NCBI RefSeq assembly: GCF_020520425.1
Contig: NC_079489.1
Span: forward strand, 88,899,810 to 88,963,809
Direction: 5' to 3'
DNA: 64,000 nucleotides
Origin: Spinacia oleracea
Lineage: Eukaryota > Streptophyta > Magnoliopsida > Caryophyllales > Amaranthaceae
Position numbers and translations under genes: made by a program. This document shows positions 58,694 to 64,000 of the stretch, piece after piece. The notes under the pieces were generated by a model that was given only the letters and a program-made list of their open reading frames with translations, was not told the DNA's origin and searched no databases. The stretch's first letter is position 1; each line of letters starts with the position of its first letter.

Positions 58694-59136
58694 GGTCGCA
58701 AATTCTAGGTCTAGGGTTCAGATTGAGGAGTAGAAGAAAGAGCGAGAAAAAATAAGGGAAATTCACAAACAAGTTACCTTCTTCCGAAGCGGATTTCGCC
58801 GACAAAGTGAATGAGACAAGTTCCCGAAGACAAAAGCTAACTGAAATCCGTAGATCTGAAGAAACTCGAAAGCTGCGATCACCGGAAAAAGAAGGAGAAT
58901 TTGTATGAAAGAGAGAGAAAGTAAAGGTTTGAAAGGAAGCCTGCGTCCAGTATTTATAGAGGAAAAAGGCGCACCAACTTCCTTCAAACCCACAACCGCC
59001 ACGATGCAAAACAAGTCCCAACACTTGTCATTAATGCAAGTCCCCCCTTTTCAAAAAAAGAGAGGGAACTTTTGGACTTCTCACAGCTGGAAACCCACCC
59101 ATTTAATTCTAAATGGACCGGGTCTGGGGGGCATGT
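58694..59136. other. Region between antisense gene start and 3' LTR
   Basis: Contains TATTTATAG near 58950 (CTATAAATACTGG in minus sense), a plausible TATA box about 260 bp upstream of the antisense ATG. It ends in the polypurine tract GGGTCTGGGGGGCATG beside the 3' LTR. No protein recognised. Confidence 0.5.
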
Positions 59137-59571
59137 TGTTTGGGCTCCCAATTGAATATCAATTGGGCCACTAAGTCCAAAGCCCAATGGCTCAAAACAG
59201 CAACACCAAACCTGCCACAAACCCACATGGCTATTCAGCCATCAACCAAGGCCCAAAGCCCAATAGCAATAAATGACCTATGGGCATTTATTATGCAAAC
59301 ACTATAAATAGGCCGTCAAGGCTCACACCTCAAGGTACGTCTAATTTATCGCCTTAAAGACTACTCTTCTAGAGAACTTCTCTCTAGAATCCGAGCATCG
59401 TTCTTACTTAGGCATCGGAGGGGCTTTCCTCGGAAACACCCCCGAGGCTAGTGATTTTACTCTTGTGCAGGTGAATTCGGACTCGACTTATTCAAGCAAG
59501 CAAGATCTTCAACACACACGAAAGGGCCTTCATTCGAAGCCCATTGTTTCCACCTTTACAACACCGGAACA
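59137..59571 (+). repeat. 3' LTR of outer gypsy element
   Basis: 435 bp; about 10 differences from the 5' LTR. Followed by the GGTGG target repeat at 59572-59576. Confidence 0.92.
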
Positions 59572-59576
59572 GGTGG

Positions 59577-59653
59577 TAATCCAAAAACGAAATTCCGTGG
59601 TCAAATTTGGAGAGTTGCAGCCTGCTGATGTTTCTTGCAACAGAGATTACCAT
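59577..59653 (-). pseudogene. MPV17/PMP22-like gene, 5' part of exon 1
   Basis: From the ATG at 59651-59653 it reads MVISVARNISRLQLSKFDHG then ISFLDYH, an Arg-rich amphipathic start suitable for a mitochondrial presequence. It is then cut by the gypsy element. The rest of the exon is at 25467-25733. An in-frame upstream ATG (59722) would add 23 residues. Joining across the single GGTGG does not give the frame of the conserved domain. Confidence 0.6.
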
Positions 59654-59977
59654 TTTCCTGGTTTCATGGATTATTTGTTTTTCTTGGAATGCTTTTGAGT
59701 GAAATTCCGAGTTAAGTGACAATTTTGTAAATATATGGCGAGAAGACGTTGTTGAAGACTGAGAGAGTTGGTTGCTGTGAGGAAGAAGTTGGTCTCCTTC
59801 TCCATGAAAGTAGGAGAAGCAAGAGAGGTTAGTGGGGAGTTGGTTACCTTACGTGGGTTGAGGAGTTGTTCTCCGTATTTTGTTTTTGATTTGTTTTATT
59901 TTAATCGATTTGAATTTTGGATTGTAGGGTATTTTGATTGGTTTTGGAGGGAGTTAATGAGATTGCTCTATTGAGAT
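59654..59977 (-). promoter_or_regulatory. Upstream region of the MPV17-like fragment
   Basis: Contains the 5' flank of the broken gene up to the Helitron end. No promoter element stands out. Confidence 0.35.
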
Positions 59978-60026
59978 TTTGGAGGTCTCACACACTCCAA
60001 TGACTTTTTTTTATTATTATATAGGA
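59978..60026 (-). mobile_element. Second Helitron 5' terminus
   Basis: On the minus strand TCCTATATAATAATAAAAAA follows a host A at 60027 and continues GTCATTGGAGTGTGTGAGAC, nearly identical to the 5' end at 25356. With the gypsy element removed, the two ends would be about 0.8 kb apart with the MPV17-like piece between them. No separate 3' end was found for it. Confidence 0.6.
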
Positions 60027-60052
60027 TAGGATAGGATAGGATAGGATAGGAT
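60021..60052. repeat. (GGATA)n microsatellite
   Basis: Six GGATA units directly at the Helitron 5' end. Confidence 0.95.
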
Positions 60053-60954
60053 ATATAAATGTAACTTTTAATAATTTAGAGGTCTACATTTACTATGGTG
60101 TATAATATTTATTGTACACCACTCATAAATAAGAATTTGTGAACTTTTAATTTGTGTGTTGAGTAATGTGAAATCAAGGGTAGCCTAGTAATTTAAATTT
60201 TAAATGCTTGCACTTTGATTTAATTTTTATTTTTATTTATTTTGGTTATCAATTATGTACTCGTGTTCCAGCAATTGATGAACATCTTTTTCTAAATCTC
60301 GTCGGTTTTTCTCCGATTTCTCACAACAATCTCTCTCTCTATCTCTCCCTCCCTCTCCAATTTCTTTTGCTCCGCACATTCTCTTCTTCAGGTATGCCCC
60401 TTCTTTTGTCTCTCTTAATTTCGATCTCTAACCATCAAACCTGATTATATTGTGAAAACCTAAAACTTAATTTCAATTTTATGTTCAATTTGATGCTTGA
60501 TTACTGTGATTGTTGTCGATATCTTATTCATGATTCTTCTAAATTAGTTTATGGGTATTGATTCTTTTTGCTTTTAGTGCCATAGATCTGGATTTTATGT
60601 TATCTTACTGAAGAAAATTTAAAGAATTAGGGGTGGAAAAATGAAATGTATTGTTGGATCGTTAAATACCACTTCAGATCTTATCTGGGTTTTTCATGAA
60701 AGGGTGAAATTTTTCTTGAATTCGGTTTTTAATTGATGTTAGATGTGATTTTTCCATTTTCTGTATGTTGTTTTCAGTGGTTGTTTACTTATTTAGGTCT
60801 TGTTTGAGGAAGTTTGATTGATTTTTTTTAATCTCCGTTTCCTGGTGATTTACTTGACTTGTAATGAACATGTTATAGTTGGTGGAAGTTTAGCTGAATT
60901 TGAGAAGTGGGAAGAGAAGTTTTATTGTGCCGAGGAAGGATAAGACTGCACAAA
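60053..60954 (+). promoter_or_regulatory. SEC13 promoter, 5' UTR and probable 5'-UTR intron
   Basis: A CT-rich leader (60320-60390, CTCTCTCTCTATCTCTCCC) ends at CTTCAG, followed by GTATGC (donor at 60392). The intron would end before the ATG; AG sites near 60770 (TTTTCAG) and 60893 are candidates. A 5'-UTR intron with an intronless coding region is the usual plan in plant SEC13 genes. Confidence 0.6.
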
Positions 60955-61863
60955 ATGCCTGCACAAAAGATTGAAACCGGTCATAGTGATGTGGTTCATG
61001 ATGTTCAAATGGATTATTATGGAAAACGTGTTGCCACTGCATCGTCTGATGCCACGATTAAGATAATTGGTGTGGGCAGTAGTTCAGCTGCACAGCCTCT
61101 TGCTACATTGACTGGCCATCAAGGCCCTGTTTGGCAGGTTGCATGGGCACACCCGAAATTTGGGTCTATTCTTGCTTCGTGTTCCTATGATGGTAGGGTG
61201 ATTATATGGAAGGAGGGAAATCAGAATGAGTGGGCACAAGCTCATGTGTTCCATGAACACAAAGCCTCGGTTAATTCCATCTCTTGGGCACCTTATGAAA
61301 TAGGGCTGTGTTTGGCTTGTGGATCGTCTGATGGGAGCATCTCGGTCTTCACTGTTCGTTCTGATGGTGGTTGGGAAACCAACAAGATTGATCAAGCTCA
61401 TCCTGTTGGGGTGACATCTGTTTCGTGGGCTCCAGCAACAGCTCCAGGAGCTCTTGTTGGATCAGGATTGCTAGAACCTGTTCATAAACTGGTTTCTGGG
61501 GGTTGTGATAGTACCGTGAAAGTGTGGAAGCTTTACAATGGGACATGGAAGATGGACTGCTTCCCTGCTCTTCAGATGCACTCAGATTGGGTGAGAGATG
61601 TGGCTTGGGCTCCTAATCTAGGGCTTCCTAAGTCCACAATTGCTAGCGCTTCACAGGATGGAACTGTAGTTATATGGACAGTGGGCAAAGAAGGTGAGCA
61701 ATGGGAGGGCAAAGTTTTGAAGGACTTCAAGACTCCTGTTTGGAGAGTATCTTGGTCTTTGACAGGGAACTTGTTGGCCGTTGCAGATGGTGACAACAAT
61801 GTTACGTTGTGGAAAGAGGCGGTTGATGGAGAGTGGCAGCAGGTTTCAACAGTGGAACCATAG
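60955..61863 (+). CDS. SEC13: COPII coat and nuclear pore protein SEC13
   Basis: 302 codons without interruption, the normal plant SEC13 length. SEC13 is a six-bladed WD40 protein that forms the outer COPII cage with SEC31 on ER exit sites; it is also part of the nuclear pore Y-complex (family knowledge). The start is MPAQKIETGHSDVVHDVQMD; the upstream in-frame codons (from 60907) begin at GTG and are leader. WD-type blades: TGHSDVVHDVQ...ATIKI, TGHQGPVWQVAW...GRVIIWK, EHKASVNSISW...GSISVF, AHPVGVTSVSW...STVKVWK, MHSDWVRDVAW...GTVVIW, FKTPVWRVSW...NNVTLWK. The LVSGGCDSTVKVWK stretch is characteristic. No defects. It is the only intact coding gene on the right flank. Confidence 0.96.
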   Translation: MPAQKIETGHSDVVHDVQMDYYGKRVATASSDATIKIIGVGSSSAAQPLATLTGHQGPVWQVAWAHPKFGSILASCSYDGRVIIWKEGNQNEWAQAHVFHEHKASVNSISWAPYEIGLCLACGSSDGSISVFTVRSDGGWETNKIDQAHPVGVTSVSWAPATAPGALVGSGLLEPVHKLVSGGCDSTVKVWKLYNGTWKMDCFPALQMHSDWVRDVAWAPNLGLPKSTIASASQDGTVVIWTVGKEGEQWEGKVLKDFKTPVWRVSWSLTGNLLAVADGDNNVTLWKEAVDGEWQQVSTVEP

Positions 61864-62792
61864 GTTTTTCACAATTCTCTTTGTAATTTCTACCTTACTA
61901 CATTTTCTCTTTTTATGGACATGACTGAACTAGTTGTTAGTCTGTTGCTGCTGCAGTTTTGTTGTGTGGTGAATACTGTTTAATGTATTGTCTAGTATGA
62001 TATTGTCTTACAATTTTTTACATCACCCACATTTGTTCCTTGTTGTCCAATGTTTAAATTGTTGATTACGGAGTATAATTTTGTCATTGGTGTTCTCTGA
62101 ATTGTCTTGTTAGGTTTGTAATTTAGATCAGAGAAATGCTGACTGGTTTTAGTTTGCTAGTAATGAAATTGGTGAGAACATACATCCTCGCCCTTGGCAC
62201 GCCAACAGGTCATTTTTAGCTTTTTTTTTATGAAAATACTTTACATAGGTGTTCTTAGAATTTTCTGCTTTCTTAGTAAGTTATGTTCTAGCCTTCTAAG
62301 CCATGGCATTTGGAATGACCCTACAGGCCTGCATCTGATTACTAGCAGACCCTTAGGAAACTAATACGGGTGTGTATGTGATATGGTATATGACTGGACT
62401 ATTATTTGGCATATGCATTTTCGTATCATCTATTCACTTTGATGTCTTAGCCGAGGTTGAAGATAGGATCTCTTTGTAACTTAGTATTTCATAGGGGACA
62501 AGACAACCTTTGGTTTTACCTTATCTTTGGACAAGACAACCTTTGGTTTTAAGTCATCATATTATGCCTTAGTTTATATTTTCTCTAACTCGTCAGAAAT
62601 GATCTTCTGAAGTCTGAACATAACTTGTCTTTTTATGTGGAATACAGTAGTATTGGCTCATCCCAAATTTGAATTAGAGTTTCAGTTTATAGTTCCTGTG
62701 AATGCTGAATAAATATCCAATTTGAGTTCTGGTTGCAGTTTTTCATCTCTAATGGTTGAAACATAGCACTTGGCCAGTTTCTTCCATTTCAA
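61864..62792 (+). other. SEC13 3' UTR and downstream intergenic DNA
   Basis: T-rich sequence suited to a plant 3' end. A 21-bp direct repeat (GACAAGACAACCTTTGGTTTT) occurs at 62497 and 62532. No gene seen. Confidence 0.5.
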
Positions 62793-63299
62793 CTCAGATT
62801 ATCTAATTGCACCCTCAACAAGCCAACTGGTACTGTCCATGGATTCTTCTGTACTCAACAGCATCTAAGAGTAGTCGACCTTAGCCATAATGGTTTGTCA
62901 GGGCTTATGCCACCCTGGTTATTAGGGAATTGTTTGGTGGGTAAGCTTGTTATAGAACCAAATGTCCAAAACCCCCTCGAATATAGTTATTTGGTTTGGT
63001 TCGATAATCCCCTCGATTATAGGATTATCCTTTCCGAAATTACTCTATCTAAATATGTCAAGGAACAGATTGCAAGGGGCCATTCCTTGGGTCGTTGGGA
63101 GTGATGAAACCAATTTGTACACTTTATAACCCCTTATTTGGTGAACTACTGGATCATATTGGTGTTGGCTGTGTAGAATTGATCAATCTCAAGCTTTCAA
63201 ACAACTATTTACAATCAACTTCTACCATAATTTTCTAACAGGCTCATTTCCTGTCAGCTTCTCCTACTTGACTCAAATCGAAAGCCTGAATCTTTTGGC
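62793..63299 (+). pseudogene. LRR receptor-like protein fragment
   Basis: Reads LRLSNCTLNKPTGTVHGFFC then HLRVVDLSHNGLSGLMPPWL. After a disrupted stretch (62960-63150) comes LINLKLSNNYLQSTST and GSFPVSFSYLTQIESLNLL in a shifted frame. These are extracellular leucine-rich repeats (LxxLxLSxNxLxGxxP) of plant receptor-like proteins or kinases. No signal peptide, membrane segment or kinase is present, and stops separate the pieces. Confidence 0.75.
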
Positions 63300-63491
63300 C
63301 ATTAACGAGAAACTGCAGTAAGGAAATCAAAACCAAACAGACAGTTCAAGACCACAACTTTATCTTTTCAACTTTTTTCCTGTATGGTTTTATAGGATCT
63401 TAGTGGCTTTCCTTGGTGTTACAACTTTTCTGTTCCATATAGAACTTATTAAAATTGATCATACCTGATTACAAAATAAACTTATAAGACC

Positions 63492-63679
63492 CCGTACAAG
63501 AAAACACAGTATTTCCGCCTAATTTTACCGATCGCATTTAAAGTAGATGGTAAAACCTATTTCACCAACCGTTTTAAAATGTCGGTATATAATAACATTA
63601 GCGGCCGCTTTAAAGCAGTCAAAATTTTAATGATATTACCGACCGCTTTAAAGCAAGTTAGCGACATTTTCTTGTAGTG
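63492..63679. mobile_element. CACTA-type MITE
   Basis: The right end read inward is CACTACAAGAAAATGTCG and the left end is CCGTACAAGAAAAC, with ACC on both sides (63489-63491 and 63680-63682). A 3-bp TSD plus CACTACAAGAAAA ends is the CACTA (EnSpm) hallmark. Inside are four variants of CCGACCGCTTTAAAGC, matching the subterminal repeats of that group. 188 bp, non-coding. Confidence 0.85.
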
Positions 63680-63682
63680 ACC

Positions 63683-64000
63683 TGATAAGGCATGATTGCA
63701 ACTTATTAGAATGTATTTGAACTTAAAACTTATTTTTCAAGTTTTAAGGGGAAGAGAATGAACCATCAACAAGCTACTACCAAACATGGCCTAATATAGA
63801 GCACACTATCTTTAGTTCTTTGCTACGGAGTATATATTCTAAACTTACATATAATTAACGGTTTTTTGTGTGAAAAACTAACTTCTTACAAAGTAGGAGA
63901 AGTTATGTTTTCTACTCAACTAGTTATACTTTTTAACCATAGAGGTGTACATTGTGATCAAATAGTTATAAATTGTGATTAAATAGTTATTTTCAATACT
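63683..64000. other. Intergenic DNA, nothing recognised
   Basis: AT-rich; a short imperfect dyad (AACTTCTTACAAAGTAGGAGAAGTT, about 63880-63905) is the only structure noted. Confidence 0.4.

Larger units (their letters stand above)
25734..59571 (+). mobile_element. Tat-type Ty3/gypsy retrotransposon, inflated by nested insertions
   Basis: Matching 435-bp LTRs (TGTTTGGG...GGAACA) and a GGTGG duplication (25729-25733 and 59572-59576) define one 33.8-kb unit. A TGGCGCCGTCTGTGGGAA primer site follows the 5' LTR and a G-rich tract (GGGTCTGGGGGGCA) precedes the 3' LTR. Its own parts are gag, protease, RT and part of RNase H (26237-31441, plus) and an antisense gene (56563-58693, minus) before the 3' LTR. 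Integrase and the rest of RNase H are absent. I count about 10 LTR differences (roughly 98% identity). An antisense ORF between pol and the 3' LTR is a recognised trait of several Tat-lineage elements. Confidence 0.93.

Noticed and set aside
60907..60954. 16-codon N-terminal extension of SEC13
   Set aside because: Starts at GTG; SEC13 proteins begin at the downstream MPAQKIE, which has an ATG in good context.

Overview
The window is plant nuclear DNA, very probably from a eudicot. It carries spliced plant-type genes (a sterol delta8-delta7 isomerase, HYD1, and SEC13). Nearly all the rest is plant transposable elements nested several deep: Ty3/gypsy Tat-type and Ty1/copia retrotransposons, Helitrons, Mutator-like elements, hAT, CACTA and Tourist-like MITEs, and a SINE. 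The repeat style suggests Caryophyllales (spinach/beet relatives), but I cannot confirm the species. I see no tRNA, rRNA, CRISPR array or prokaryotic operon.

Layout. (1) 1-18.2 kb: two same-strand copies of HYD1. The left one (194-2475) is broken; the right one (15965-17829, minus strand) is intact, with four exons and 215 codons. Between them lie Helitron-derived DNA with a captured SNF12/BAF60 fragment, a hAT MITE, a 4.5-kb Mutator-like element with 9-bp target-site duplications (TSDs) and captured gene scraps, and a Helitron holding a small Pack-MULE with an NPF transporter fragment. (2) 18.2-25.4 kb: a MITE, then a minus-strand Helitron (19085-25356) with RPA-like remnants. Inside it is a Mutator-type MITE, and inside that a young 3.75-kb copia element (21430-25183) that lacks most of gag. 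(3) 25.7-59.6 kb: one Tat-type gypsy retrotransposon with matching 435-bp LTRs and a GGTGG TSD, inserted in an MPV17/PMP22-like exon and inflated by nested insertions. These are a 1.37-kb solo LTR and a Mutator MITE in gag, and a second, opposite-strand Tat element (31442-51972) in RNase H. The second Tat element in turn holds a decayed 9.9-kb copia element (37631-47502) and abuts a truncated copia element (51973-56562). (4) 59.6-64 kb: the rest of the MPV17-like exon, a Helitron 5' end, an intact SEC13 gene (60955-61863, plus strand), an LRR-receptor pseudogene and a CACTA-type MITE.

Only HYD1 (sterol biosynthesis, ER membrane) and SEC13 (COPII coat and nuclear pore) look like working host genes; they are unrelated in function. 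The most notable features are two Tat elements that each carry an antisense gene between pol and the 3' LTR, one split by a clear GT-AG intron. One of these also holds six copies of a ~60-bp double-palindrome module and an array of short hairpins. Nothing here is clearly a new biological system. The antisense genes and palindrome modules are the best candidates for something under-described.
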